From Cryptomeria japonica (lineage: Eukaryota > Streptophyta > Pinopsida > Cupressales > Cupressaceae), in assembly GCF_030272615.1 (NCBI RefSeq), contig NC_081405.1, forward strand, positions 473,668,008-473,732,007: DNA of 64,000 bases, given 5' to 3'. Shown piece by piece: positions 35,901-48,634 of the stretch. Numbering within the stretch: position 1 is the first letter of the stretch; every line of letters starts with the position of its first letter. The position numbers were made by a program, and so were the translations under genes. The notes below the pieces were generated by a model, which did not search any database, was not told the origin of the DNA, and saw nothing but the letters and a program-made list of their open reading frames with translations.

Positions 35901-37499
35901 TGACATTCCCCTAAGAACCACCTTCCTACCATCCACCTTGAATGAGAACTCCATCCTTTTGAAGCTCTATGTGTACTAGATGAGGGTCTCCATCTATTGA
36001 ATGCCCAATATGACATCCATGTCATCCAGATCTACAACAAAGAAATCGTCGATCACTGTGTAATTTCCCATGGTGATGCTCAGTTGCAGAACCAGGTGAG
36101 TGCATGATAGGAGATTGCCTCCTGCCACCTTAACATCAAACCCTTCATGCTCCTTTGTACACAAACCCCTTTGGGTGATGAGTGATGAGTTTATGAAGTT
36201 GAGCGAGGCCCCACTATCAAGAATAACAAGAACTCGTTTCCCTTGGAGTGCACCACATACTTAAAATAAATTGCACCTTGGGGTACCTGCCAGTGTGGCA
36301 ATGACACCCCCCCTCCATACCAATGTGGAGATTCTCTCTGCCAGGCTAGTTTCTTCGATAGATTCTTCCCTTGGGGGTTCGCTTTCCTCATGCCCCTCTT
36401 CTCCATTGGACATCACTTCAATATAGTGAATCTTTCCTTTGCCCAAACATCAGTGTCCTAGTTCCCATGGTTCCTTGCAGGTGAAACAAAGCTTCTTCCT
36501 TCTGAGTTCCTGTCTTGTGGCTTCATCAAGCGATGACCCTTTCGGAAAGGGTTTATTATCCTTCTCCCTCAAAATGAGAGGTGGTTTGGTATGTACAAAA
36601 TTTCTGGAAGAGGAAGATGTTACCATGTTACGAGCCTTTTTTATTGCTTCTGTGAGCATGCTGGGGTTGAACCCTTTCACCCAACCTTTCAGTGGTTCCA
36701 TCAATCCGTCCATGAACACGACCACCAATCTCCGCTCTGAGATGTCAATTACCAACACAGAGTCTCTGGAATTCTATGATGTAACTGTCCATAGATCCTG
36801 ACTACTTTAGTTGTGCCAACTCCATGAAATTGAGTTCTGGATCCTCCCTATCAAATCGATCTATGAGCTTCTCTGTGAATTTGGCATAGGAAGTTATTTG
36901 GTCATGGCCAAGAGTGACCATTCCATGATGCCACCATTCATGCGCGACCCCTTCCAGGTGGAGTGCTGCAAACCTGATAGCTTCATCTTCAGGCATTGGG
37001 TTGAGTTGGAAGTAAGTATCTGCTTTTTGAACCTAGGCTCATGTTGAGGTCGCTCCGGCTCCATCAAAGGATGATAGGTTGATCTTGCCAACCTTCCACT
37101 TGATGTCATGGTTATAGTGTCCTTAATAGCCTCAACTTCTGCCGCTCGAGTTTTTCATCCAGAGATCCACATAATCCTTGAAGGATATGTCCCCTCAAGA
37201 TTTGCATCCCTCCAATCTTGGTTCAACTGTGCTTGCATCTCCTGAAAGGTGGGCTCTTGCTCCTTGCATGGTGCTTCTGATTTCTGAGGAAAAGTCAACA
37301 TCAGTGGCCGTGAATGTGAGCATTGGACGTTTGATCTTCCCATGACCGAATCATCGCCCTGCCCATTCTATTCTTCATTCATTTTTCCCAAGGCCAATTA
37401 TCTTAAGTTTTTCTCCATGATTTGTTGTCATTTCTCTCCTTTGGTTAGGGTGTCATTGAGCTGATCTTGGCTTTTGGTTAGCTCCCTTAATAGTGCCAT
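32992..37499 (-). pseudogene. Chromovirus gag-pol with chromodomain
   Basis: It starts at ATG 37,499 (MALLRELTKSQDQ). Gag: HLEGVAHEWWHHG (36,950) and a Cys/His knuckle CFTCKEPWELGH (36,480). Protease region near 36,000 (VVDLDDMDVILGI). [47 protein letters not shown] and FFDDILFYSK, so the catalytic Asp pair is intact. RNase H follows (FILECDASGEGIG near 34,740). Integrase: H-x3-H (HDSPLAGH) and CSTCQQNK, then MDFITG, SDRD and QTEIVNKW, so D, D and E are present. The tail ILEMVEIINFKEKRLRTRTV, then VRWKNLPIEDATWE, is chromodomain-like and should guide integration to heterochromatin. Several stops and frame changes make it inactive. Confidence 0.9.
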
Positions 37500-37604
37500 G
37501 AATTTTCTTCCAGGATCTTATGGCTCCCCCATTCGATTGGTCGAACGGTACCTCCTTTCGGTATACACTTGCATCCACTACACAACAGGCTGGCAAGATC
37601 ACAA

Positions 37605-37616
37605 GCTCTGATACCA
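37605..37616 (-). other. Chromovirus primer binding site (tRNA-Met)
   Basis: TGGTATCAGAGC on the minus strand, one base inside the 5' LTR. Confidence 0.85.
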
Positions 37617-37617
37617 C

Positions 37618-38388
37618 TATAATGTTCCCTAGATGTACTGGCAGAGGAAGCAAGAGTGTATGGTGGTGTTGGAGTAGGGTCGTACGGTGCTTGAACAAAG
37701 GCCATATGGTGAAGGAGACTGGGTGTACGACTATCAAGAAAGGCCCATACGGTAGTGTCGAGGAGGTCGTACGGTGGTGCCAAGGTCATACAATGGTGTC
37801 AAATAGGTCGTACAGTAGTGTGAGACTGGTTGTACGGTAGTGGGAAGCAGGTCATACGGTGGTGAGGAGGGAGTGTAACCATATGGTGGGGGGGTACGGT
37901 AGGCTTCAATTTGTGAGGGGGTTAATCTCCCGCAAGTGTATTGAGTGATGAATTTAGAATATTAGGAATCCTTTATGCATGTAAATCATAATAACAAATA
38001 CACAACTGGAGAAGTAACAATGATGAAATTCAAGATTTTCCAGATCCAGAACAAGAACACTAAACAGAATAGGGTAGGGGGTGGATCCCACCGAAATTGA
38101 AAGTACCAAATAGGGAGGGTCTCTCACCTTCAAAATGGCAGAAACCAGAACTCCAATAGGAATTTGCACAAGAGAGAAAAATATCAAAAATTGCCTACCT
38201 ACAACAATGACTAACACGACCATATATATGGGCTCTAGGAAACTTCCCGAAGGGTTACAAACGAGCCGACACGACCAACCAAAACTTGCCTAATCTAATT
38301 AAATAAAAGGGCCCAAAATATTTGTTAAATTTGGGGCCTTACAATAAAGTAATTAGATTTATTATTGAATTATATTGGGGACATCACA
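37618..38388 (-). repeat. Chromovirus 5' LTR
   Basis: 771 bp. Its inner end reads TATAATG on plus where the other LTR has TGTAATG, so the terminal CA (minus) has mutated. Confidence 0.9.
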
Positions 38389-38393
38389 AAAAG
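38389..38393 (+). repeat. Chromovirus target-site duplication, right copy
   Basis: AAAAG, as at 32,163-32,167. Confidence 0.75.
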
Positions 38394-40121
38394 ACACTCA
38401 GAAGAGGACAACAGTAGAAGATAATACACAGAATCTCAGTGATCAAGGCATGTTGAAGAAGCAAAAGCTTATGACAAAAATGATGAGTATCAATACAACT
38501 CTGACTACATCAAGTTTCATCATGAAGGTATTGTTTCCAGCTTCAAAACAAGCCCCTGGCCCTCAAACGAGTCTAATAACCCCAACTGTAAGTTAGAGTG
38601 GGACAAGATTAGGAATGGGTTTTGCATCTTTTGCTAGACCTCACAATGAAATAGTTAGAGCCATAGACATATTTGGAAGTGCCTACATCACTACAAGTGC
38701 TATTTCATCATTCAAACATTCAATAGTGTTAGCAACCCCAAATTTTAATTACAATAATTTCGTTGATCAATTTAGAGAGAGAGAGTAGAAAAAATAAAGA
38801 AAAAAGGAAGCTAATGATGAAGGTTGCGAGTACTAAAGTTGTAGAGGAATAACTTGCAATGAACATGGTATTTCCCACATGTGACCCAAATAAAGAAATG
38901 ATGGAGTACACGGTTGTTATTTCCCCAATTCCAAATCAAAATAAACCAGAGAATTCGATTCATCCCTCACAATTTCATGTTAGCACCATCCAAATGGATT
39001 TCTCAGGATTTAAAAATGTGGAAAAAATTAATGTGTCAAGAAAGACCAATGAAGTGGTGTACACATCATTGCTCAAGCAAGAGAGAGAGAGAGAAATAAG
39101 CTGGAGAGACAAATACAAAATTTACAGAGAGACATAGAAATTGAGAAAGCAAAGAGGAAAGCTACAAAGAACAATAGAAGTGAATTACCTGGAAAGGATT
39201 AAAAAATATGCCTCTACATCTACAAGTGCAAAGAATGAATAGACAGAGGTGGAAACTAAGTGAACTAAAGAAAAATTTAGCTAAAAGTATTGAAAATTTT
39301 GAAAGTGAAAGAGCCTCTTTAGTACAACTATACAAAAATATGGAGAATGGCGCTGCCTCAACAAAAAAATTACAAGACCAAAATAATAGAGAGAAGGTAA
39401 AAGCAAAATGGTGGGAAGAAAAAAAAGAGGAAGAAAGAAAAAACAATAAAAGACTGGCTCAAGAGCTGCAGAGGGCATACAATGATATTAACTCTCTCAA
39501 AGACAAATTGAATAGATCTTGGAAACAAACAATGAGGTTTATAAAAGAAAAGACTTGGGAGCCAACCAATTGTGTCAGTTGTTTGAATTGGTTGGAAATC
39601 TTAGTGTACATTATGTGAAGTTGACTGAATACATTGCTTAGAACAAAAAGTTGAATTCAAGAGAGAAAATTGCAAATCAAATTTTGCAAATAGTCTACAA
39701 ATCCAATGACAAATATTTGGCATCCAAGGGAATTCACAACTGCATTGATGTCTCAATAAAGGCTTTATCTGTCATTCAAACATGTAAGAAACTACAAGAA
39801 TCACATGAATGTTTGGATAAGGCTGCAAAAAAGATGAAACTACATAGAAAGGTTCAGATATTGATAGAAATTGGTTTGCCGATGAGTTTTGATACAACAC
39901 AACAATACATTGGAGATGTTGCTTTCAAAAATAAGATGGAGGAGAAAATGAAGCTTGATTTGGACCTGTTTCCTACGGACACAAATGAGGCTAACTTTCT
40001 AGCCATGGCCAGGCCATTGATAACCTTGAATGTATCTTTGGATGAAACATTGATGTCAACTTCCACTTCCAATTATGAATTGTCGACAAATTTGCAAGTC
40101 ACTTACTATATGTTCGAATAA
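38394..40121 (+). pseudogene. aORF-2, second part: coiled-coil C-terminus
   Basis: Continuation after the chromovirus. It is Ser/Thr/Asn-rich at first (38,400-38,760), then has a strong coiled coil at 39,120-39,560 (LSELKKNLAKSIENFESERA, KWWEEKKEEERKNNKRLAQE) and a helical end at 39,651-40,121 (KKLQESHECLDKAAKKMKLH). Stops and frame changes occur throughout. The end of the protein is at TAA 40,119. A globular part followed by a charged linker and coiled coil matches the plan of aORF-1. Confidence 0.5.
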
Positions 40122-40268
40122 CTTGGAGTTTCATCAGATAGAGAGTGGAACATGCCATAGAAGCTCATACAATGATTTCATAATATGTATTGTATAATTG
40201 TATTCCCAAATACATCAAATCTTTCTGATTTACTTTGTTTGTAATTCCAAGAATATTGTAATTTGTCA

Positions 40269-40416
40269 TGGCTTGAATTAAATCTATTTTATCTTTGTTT
40301 TATGATTCTATGAATATTTTGTTGTGGCTTGAATTAACTCTGTTTTATCTATGTTTTATGATTCTATGAATGTTTTGTGGTGGCTTGAATTAACTCTGTT
40401 TTATGTCTGTTTTAAT
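40269..40416 (+). repeat. 56-bp tandem repeat, about 2.6 copies
   Basis: Units start at 40,269, 40,325 and 40,381 with TGGCTTGAATTAA and contain TTTTATGATTCTATGAAT. It lies just 3' of aORF-2. Confidence 0.85.
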
Positions 40417-41917
40417 TTTGGAAAGGTCCTTAGATCTAAATCAGAGTGGAAGGAAAACCTTAGTGTTGGGACCTTTTTGAAAATTTTTGCCATATGGTTT
40501 AGGGTTTATATTTTGTGTTTTAAGAGGTTTAAGCCTAAAACCCTAAACCCCAAGTCCTAGCCATGTTGCATTCTCTTTTTGATCTATTTCAGCGGTGACC
40601 TCCAGCAACTGATTTTTGGTGTCTTAAGTTATCCACTGAGGCCCATTATGTCATCATATGACCGGCCCTTTGTGTTAGCCATTTGGTTTTCCCCTCTTTT
40701 CTTTTTTGTTTAACCATCCTTCATCTTTGATCAGATCCACGACTAGTGTTTACACGCAGTTGCGTGATTAGATTAATACATTGGCAAATGTTAACTCTGC
40801 AACCCCACCACTTACATGGTAGATGAGACCCACTCAATCTCTCAATGCATATATGTGGTCATTGACATGGTGGAAAGGTGGGCTCGACATGGTCACATCC
40901 TTTGTAGTTTACTAAGTGAATAGTTTGGAAAAGATCAACGACCAAAAGTAAATGCACAATTGCACAACTAATCAAAGATGCATCCAAAATCTAATTTTGC
41001 AATGCCACTGTAGATGTGGCATGTGGGACCCATGAAGACTAACAGTAAATGTCTTGACCAATAAGAAAAGAGCATATGGATAACTAAGCCACACAATAAG
41101 AGTGTGGGACCTATGCCCCTATTTTCTAAGTGCGATAAAAAGAGACACTTTCACAGGAGATCTACGGCTGAGATCATCACATGATTGGAAAAATATGCAC
41201 GACCAAGATAACTCCACAATGTCAAAGAGGCTTAAGAGGAAACAGTAAAATAAAAAAGATTAAATCTACTATGTGCTTGCTTTTGATGCCAACTGACAAT
41301 CTCACCTGCATACGTGCTCGTAGTTAATGAATCCATTTTACTTGTTATGATCTGAATTTCTTGGCTATATTAACACCGATCTCCCACTAATTCGTATTTT
41401 TTTATTGAACAATGCTTTTTGAGATTTAAACTTAAGCCCTCCCATATAGGAGACTTGTAGATAATTTGTATTTACAGTGCTCTACATATTCTGAAAACTA
41501 TTTTGTGCTTTTTTTTTGTCATAATTAGGGTTTCTAAGAAGTGATTGTTGTTTGTACTTTCATTACACTCTTTCTATCTTTTGACCTTCTCTGCATAATT
41601 CTAGATTGTGAATGCTCATTGTTGTCTGAATGTCGTAGGATTTATTTGGAGTCGAATTATATAAGCTTCTCATTTTTGTTAGTTTGTAGAACCCTAACCC
41701 TAGGAATGATAAATTCTTTTGATTTGGGGAAGGGAAAGTTCTCTGAAGAAATAATTGCATAACTCTCTAGATTATCAGAGACACAAAGAGATCCAAGCCT
41801 AGATCTCAAACAAATGAATTCATCATTGATCACTCTACTAGAATCAAGGATGTGTTGATTCCACCATTAGGTTCTAGTCTCTAAAGGAGAGACTACAACA
41901 AGAAGGAGAGAATTCTA
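40417..41917. other. Spacer between aORF-2 and aORF-3
   Basis: About 1.5 kb without a coding region. The last 150 bp (41,770-41,917) may be the leader or N-terminus of aORF-3. I find no LTR ends or primer site here. Confidence 0.45.
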
Positions 41918-44900
41918 GTGTCCAATATATGGAATTACAATCTGGCAAAACGTGTGGTGCCAAATGTCTATGTGAATACTGAATTGATTGCTGCAATTGT
42001 TGCAAATTACAAGCCTTATGCTAGAGAGATTGTTTTCAGTGAAGGTGGCAGGTTAACAGAGATCACTAGAGATGTTATCAACGAAGTGTTCATGCTCAAC
42101 CCTAACACAAATTGGGTTATTGATCCCCAAGAGCTAGATATAGAGTATAAGAAAAATGAGCTCTTGTATAGAAGAAGATTGGCATAATTCAGGCCTGTAC
42201 ACATAAAGGGAGATGATAGAAAGTTGACATCAAAGCAGACTGTCCCTTACAACATAGACCTATTTATCAATTACTTTTTGGATACACATTATGCTTTATG
42301 TCAAGTTTGTGTTGCAAATGCAAGGGACTTGAATGCAAACTAGATGATGATGGTTTGTATAGATATCCAAAGCAGGGATATCAATAGGCCTTTTGACTAT
42401 GCTTATGTGGTAGCTCAAGGTTTGTATAATGCCTTGTGTGATTTCAAAATGGGAAAATAAAAATTTCTAAGTATTACTCTCTCCCGATGCATATACTTTT
42501 GTTCAAAGGTCTTAAGGTATGGCATCCTAGTTTGTAGATTGTAACCATGGCTAAAGGAGAGTCTCTTCCTATTTAAGAGTGGACCTATATCTGGGACTCA
42601 CATATGAATGATTCAAACTATTTGGTTTTTGAAAAAAATTGTGAGAAAGATTTTGAGTATTTTGCAGAAGGAAGTTAGGTGGGGTCTAAGCCCAATGGCT
42701 AAGGAATTTATCAGACCCAAAGCCCTTAAGCCTAAGTTAGGTATCACCCACAATTGGGGATCTTGGTTTTACTTTAAGGACCACACAATCATAAGGGTTT
42801 TTGGTATTCCTATTACTCCTATGATTTTGCCTATTACTCTTTAGGATAGGGTGGCCTTTTTAGAAATCATTCATCAATTAAATGAGGCTGATAAGTCTTT
42901 GATGGGAGGGTCACACAAGAAAGGATCAATGATCCCATCACAAGTTGTGATTGGGATGTATCACTTTTTAAATAGGAAAGCATATGATATCTTGGATTTT
43001 ATGTTGAACAAGTATAGACTTCCTCAAGCTAGATATAGGTTTTATGACTCCGAATGGTTTGTCGAAAAGCTTGGGAAGGCTAAAAAACTAGAGTATTAAT
43101 GGGACAAGGAAGATGATTAAGACCTCATAAAGATTGCATAAAACTATGAGGAAGTATTGAAAAGAAAGGAAAGGTGGTATAAAATCCAATATGAGGAAAA
43201 TAGAAGAAAGAAGGAGGAAAATTATTATTCTCCAACATGGGAGATGCAACTAATCCCAGAAGCAAGGATGAGAGCATTTTTTGCTACTTATATAGATATT
43301 GATAGAATGCATCTTCCTCATGAGAGACCCCGCTTGGATGTTATACCCCCAATGTAGGTAGTAGAGGAGGAAAGGCCAGAATCTCCTAAGTCAATTGGCT
43401 CTCCCATTGGCATTGCTTCCCCTCCCCTAAGCCCTTAATAACCTCCATCCACATCTACTTTTGATCCAGAATCATCACACCCTTCAGACCCCTCACAAAG
43501 ATTGCTTGTAGAAGCTACCATGAAGAGGCCCATGAGTGCACCATCTTCTAGTGGTTTTGTTTTTCAAGTCCTAGAGAGCCCTAGGGTTGTCACTCCCTTG
43601 CATATATTGTCTTTGAGAAGAGAAATCCCTTTCCAGTCATATCAAGGTTTTGATTCCAAGGGGATGAGACCTTACCTCCTCATAGATTTGATAGAAGGAT
43701 AGGGGTTACCATTCAAAATCCTCATAAGAAGTGGGCCCTTGATGCTTTTAAACTTGGGGGAGATCTTAGTGAAAGATATGAGATTGAATTATTATGAGCA
43801 ATTCATAAGCGATGATGATTTCATAAATACTAGAGAATTCAAGCATTTTGTTATAAGAAATTTGACACATGAAACAGAAAAGAGAAGAGGTATTAAGTTT
43901 GATAATTTGGGTAATGAAGAAAAATTGAGATTGAAAGATGAGGTCCTAAGAGATACAAAGGAACAATTTGCTGCTATGACCCCAGAGATAGGAAGGCAGA
44001 TTGTAAAGAGGAGCAGGGTACTCCTTTTCGAAGGATGCGACATCTTTTTTGCTATTATTTTTGATGAATTGATAAGGAGACATGACATAGATCTAGAATC
44101 AATGGATCCAGTGTAGAGAGAGGAAGTACTTTCAGGAGCACCATTTGATGATCATCTTGATCTTTTAGTTATTTGGTGTCTTCATAGAATCATAAAAAGG
44201 CCTAGAATGAGGATCAATTATTTGTGGGTCTATTAGTCAAAAGAGTGACTAGCACTTCCATTATAGAGGCAATAAGACTCAATCTAAATGTGGCTTTGAA
44301 GACAAACAAAGAGGTCACAATTTTGAGAGAGAAGGTGATAGCTGAGAGAAAGACCAACATACACACCTTTGGGTAGGATTGAGCATACATCTAATGAAGA
44401 TATGGGGTTAAGGAATGATCTAGATCAAGCTAGATTGGAGATAGTTAGTTTGACACATGAAAGGGATATGCTAAAGATGGATGCTTTGTAGATGGAGAGA
44501 AGAATAAAGATAGACATGGGAAAATTATTGTTGGAATCAAAGATCAATGAAATTTTGGACCATGTTGATGTAGCATGGGATGAACATAGGGAGTTATTGA
44601 GGTTTTCTCAAGAACATTTGAGATGGCAATGTTTCATGGCCTGCTCATTATCTCATATGAGCAAGACAATTGCAGTGTTGGAGATTTCATTGATTATGCC
44701 TCTCCCAAGTTTCTTACATGACATGATTGAAAGTTTTAAAACTAGGTTTCATATGTTAAAGTTTCTCTTTATTATTCAAAGGATGTATCAAAGAAAATTA
44801 GTGGTGAAATCAAAGGCTTTCAGTGTTTAGTCGCTAGCCTCATACCTACTCTACTTGACAGAGAAAGAAATAGAACAAAAGGAGAAAAGGTCCTGAGATC

Positions 44901-45123
44901 CAAAGCAAATTGGAAGGCTAATATCAAAACAATTTAGGATCAGATGTTTCCAAATATAACGTCAGATGATACACAGTTCATTAAGATGTTAGAATCCTAC
45001 TCAAGGCTCAATAGTGGTATGACCAGAATAGAGGCGATCAAGCGAGAACTTGAAGATGACAACTATCATGAGCATCTCAAGGATTTTCATGCCATCAAAC
45101 AATATGGATTTGAAGACTTCTAA
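41918..45123 (+). pseudogene. aORF-3: unknown retroelement-associated ORF
   Basis: A decayed coding region of about 1,070 codons in several frames, ending at TAA 45,121. Segments: NVYVNTELIAAIVANYKPYA (41,965), RLTEITRDVINEVFMLNPNT (42,050), PYNIDLFINYFLDTHYALCQ (42,246) and RDINRPFDYAYVVAQGLYNA (42,375). A Pro/Ser-rich linker (43,370-43,500) follows. Next is a block reading EQFAAMTPEIGRQIV (43,967), then FDELIRRHDIDLESMDPV. Then comes a coiled-coil-rich region (44,280-44,830) and an end in IKQYGFEDF. The TP..GR block aligns by eye with aORF-4 (57,320), which follows integrase in a Tat-like gypsy, so aORF-3 may be what is left of such an element. No pol or LTR is seen beside it. Confidence 0.5.
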
Positions 45124-45929
45124 TCCTTTATCCTCTCTTTTCTATGTTTGTTCTAGTTTTGATTTGATCACTTCTGATCCTTTTCCCTCTCTTTTTCTTA
45201 GTTTTCAAATTTTGATATTGTAAAAGGCCTGAAGCTTGTTGCATCCATAATTTTCTATAAGAGGATAATCAAGGCCTTGTTTTTACCTCACTTTCTTTGA
45301 CTTATACATATACTACAAAATTACAGTAGAAGCATATATACTAATTCACCAAGGGTGAATAATATACAAAAAGACCATGGTTGTTATCTAGAATCTTATA
45401 TGAATCAATGAAATTGAGGATTTTTTGGTTGAGGCTCATATGTCTACACTATGTTTTTGAGTTTGAATGGGTTTCAGCTTCTTCTAAAGTAGAAGATTAA
45501 AATTTCTTACTCTATTCAAAGGGATTCTATGTAGAGAACACATAGTAAGTTGTAATTGGGAAAATTCATCTCATGCTATGGTCGATACGAAATATTAATC
45601 ATATTTTTTGATACTAATGCAATTAACAGTCTTCATGATCATGTTGTAATTACTAATGCAACACTACACTTTTTTGATACTTGAATGTTGAATCAAAATT
45701 ATCAAATAAATAATTACTAAAGCAACCTTAATCTTGAACACTGAAAAATAGTAGTATGTTAATTTATTAACTTGTAAATAAAAATTTGAAAAAATGCAAT
45801 TGCTTATCAAAATTAAATGACATTGATAGAAACATAAAATATCATCAAGCACAATTAGGATTTTGTAATGTGACAGATGAAATACATTATGCAATATGCA
45901 ACCAAAAGTTTAATAAATACCTAGTAACT
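45124..45929. other. AT-rich spacer
   Basis: No supported gene or element. It separates aORF-3 from the hAT-like relic. I did not find terminal inverted repeats. Confidence 0.45.
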
Positions 45930-48634
45930 GCTAGCACTAAATCTCTTAAATTTTCCAAATCATCTCATCATTTTGATCATCAAATCGAGAGCTTCCTTGA
46001 TTATTGTCTTTGTTTTCTTCAATCAGCATACCTTCGCTTTAGCGCATCTCAAAAATACTAGTACATGTGTCACTGGCATTCATTATGTTAGTGTCAGTTA
46101 TCCCACCTTGGTTTGAAGTGTTTCCCAACCCTCTTCTTTCACTTTTGGACTTCTAGATTCCCAATGCCCTTTCATAAGGAAAACTTAGAACATTATACCT
46201 TGATGTACACAGTTGCGAGCAATTTTCCAAATTCTTGTCTAGTTTGTTCCTTAACTTTGGTTTTAAGAACCCCAAAGCACTGAAAACTCTCTCATCCTCC
46301 ACCAAACCCAATATCATGTTTTGACATAAATTAGCAAGTTTGAGATACTCTGATAATGAATCAGTCAATTATATGCTCTGACTTATCTTTGTTCAAACCT
46401 TTTTTACTAATCTCTCTTCTAAGGGGTTCTCCACTTTTTTTGATTCATCAAAATTATGCCTCGTAGTTAATGCAAAATGGGTTGATTTCTCTCTAAGAAT
46501 TGTTTCATTTAAAATTTCTTCTATAGTTTGTCCATTGATTTCTACATATTTGCAAAAATGATTTATCAAAATCAATATCCTATGATGAAAATCAACTGGA
46601 TTGTTGAGTTCCCAATATTGATGAAAAACAATGGACATGGCTTCAAGTAAATCATCACAAGGGATTCATTTTCTAATTTATGAGGAGACAAAAGAGATGA
46701 TTTTCTTTAGACTAGCAGTCACAGAATCAATAATCTTCCTAAAATATTCCCTTGTGACACTTACTTCTTGCTTCTTAGAGCACTTTGTTGGTTCCATGAT
46801 CATGGCAAGGTGGTGCATTGGTATCTCAAATCCCCATACACTGACACATAAATCCTCATTTGCATTAAACAAAAAAAATGTGAGGGTTGTTAAAATATGT
46901 CAATGTCTGCCAGCTAGCAAATTTTAAATCTACAAATGTTTGTTTTGATTGATAGATATTATCGAGGGTCATGCATGGCATTTTACGTAGCTTAGCATAT
47001 TCAACAATATACATAGCTCTTTCTTGGGCTTTATTCACAAGATGGTTCATTTCCTCTAGCATCGGGAGAAGACCTGCTAAAGTTAGGAATGTCTCTATAT
47101 CACATAACCTGCGAAGCAGGTCAGGAGATTTGTCTACTGTGTGGCGATGTTCGTACATTACTCCAGTCAAGGATCAATATTCTAAATAAACTCGATGCAC
47201 TGGACCATGCAAGGAGATCCATCTGGTATCAACATCCTTTAAAAGCTTGTTCCCATTGGTTATTCCACCAACAAAATTTTGAAATTCCAAAAACCGTTTG
47301 GGACTTCGATAGGAGTATGAGTAGAGATATTTGATTAAATCTTCAACATTTGTTACTATAGGGTACTTGCTCACAATGTTAAAAGATAGATTCATTCTAT
47401 GGGCCATGCAGTAAATGGTAGTCATGTAGGGTGAACAAGAAGTTTGTAGCTTTATGCAAAGACCATTCTTATGACCTTGCATTACTAAAGCTCCATCCGC
47501 TCCTACACATACCAAATGTTTTGCAATTGTCAAGTCATCCCTGCCTCCATATTCAATTAATGAATTCTTAACTAGTTGACATAGAGTTTTCGATGTCGCA
47601 CTCTCCTTCAATTTAGAAACACATAGTAGATGAGGTTGGCAGACATGATTCTTTATGGTATAACATTCATACATACCCAAGACATATTATCTATTTCCCT
47701 AACTTCATCCAAAGACAATGCAATAAAGTTTGACTCTCTAATTCTTTCCTTTATATCTTGTTTTTCAACCTCAGCAAGACAACTTGCCTATTCCCAACCA
47801 CTGTCTACTGACCAGTGACTGTTAGGAAAGTTAGGAACTCCCAAAGAGGATAATAAAGTACCAATTTTTGGGTAGTTTGTCTTAGGATGCCCTCTGATCA
47901 AAATATGAAAAACAACACATAACTGAACAATTTTTCCTAGTTGTGCAACTACCATTGCCTTTCCAAAAATAGCTTCAAGAGAACCTCTAGATTCAATGAA
48001 ATTTGCCTATCTTTTCAAATGTGCATCATATTCTAAGACATACTTAACATGTTGATATTGCTCCTTTGTTTTCCATCTTATCACTGATTTTTTAGTTTCA
48101 TCTATGATTTTCTTTTCGTAAACTTTGCCACTATGCTTTTCAATGGTGTCAAGCTTTAGCTGCAACCTCTTATCCTTTTTTATATTTCCAACTACAAATC
48201 TTATAGTTGCATTCTATTGGAGGCTCACCTATGTTTAGATTCTCCACTGGTTCAATGAATGGATACTTTGACACCTAATCAATTTGAAAATGCCTCTCTA
48301 TATCCCATTCCTGGACCATTTTTTATTTCTATTTTCTTTTCCCCTTTCTTGCATCATCATCATCTACGACATTTTCAACCAGGTTGATTATCACATTCCC
48401 GCTACCTTGGGTATCTACTAGATCTTCTTCTTTTTTGTCATCTAAGATATCGCATTTGCCACCTTCTTCAATATTCAGTGTAAGTTGTGAATATGGTAGT
48501 TGTGATGATGTACCTTCATGATCATCTTTTTTACCACAAACATTGCTAAAGTACAAATTTAAGGTTTTTCATTTTGCTAACCTCTCTTGGCCTTCACCAC
48601 ATTCAAGACTCTTACCCTTCTTCCTATTTGACAT
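45930..48634 (-). pseudogene. hAT-like transposase relic (DUF4371/ZMYM1-like)
   Basis: Starts at ATG 48,634 (MSNRKKGKSLECG) with an acidic N-terminal region (48,330-48,500). A TTF-type zinc-finger-like part follows (KWKTKEQYQHV-type sequence near 48,080). The DUF4371 core comes next: FIALSLDEVREIDN (47,720), HLVCVGADGALVMQGHKNGL (47,510), YCMAHRMNLSFNIVSKYP (47,410) and LLKDVDTRWISLHGP (47,240). The C-terminal dimerisation region reads LSEYLKLANLCQNMILGLVE (46,350), then FSALGFLKPKLRNKLDKNLE. This enzyme would cut and paste DNA; the family is also often domesticated. There are many stops and frameshifts, and the terminal inverted repeats and 8-bp duplication were not found. Confidence 0.75.

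Larger units (their letters stand above)
32168..38388 (-). mobile_element. Ty3/gypsy chromovirus, structurally complete, inserted in aORF-2
   Basis: 6,221 bp on the minus strand. The LTRs are 32,168-32,955 (3') and 37,618-38,388 (5'), starting TGTGATGTCCC and ending GGGAACATTACA (minus strand). It is flanked by AAAAG on both sides. A tRNA-Met primer site (TGGTATCAGAGC) adjoins the 5' LTR, and a purine-rich GGCCCGGGAGGAC adjoins the 3' LTR. The interior codes gag, protease, RT, RNase H, integrase and a chromodomain-like tail in the order expected for chromoviruses. Coding is broken by stops and frameshifts. The host sequence rejoins as aORF-2 after removal. Confidence 0.93.
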
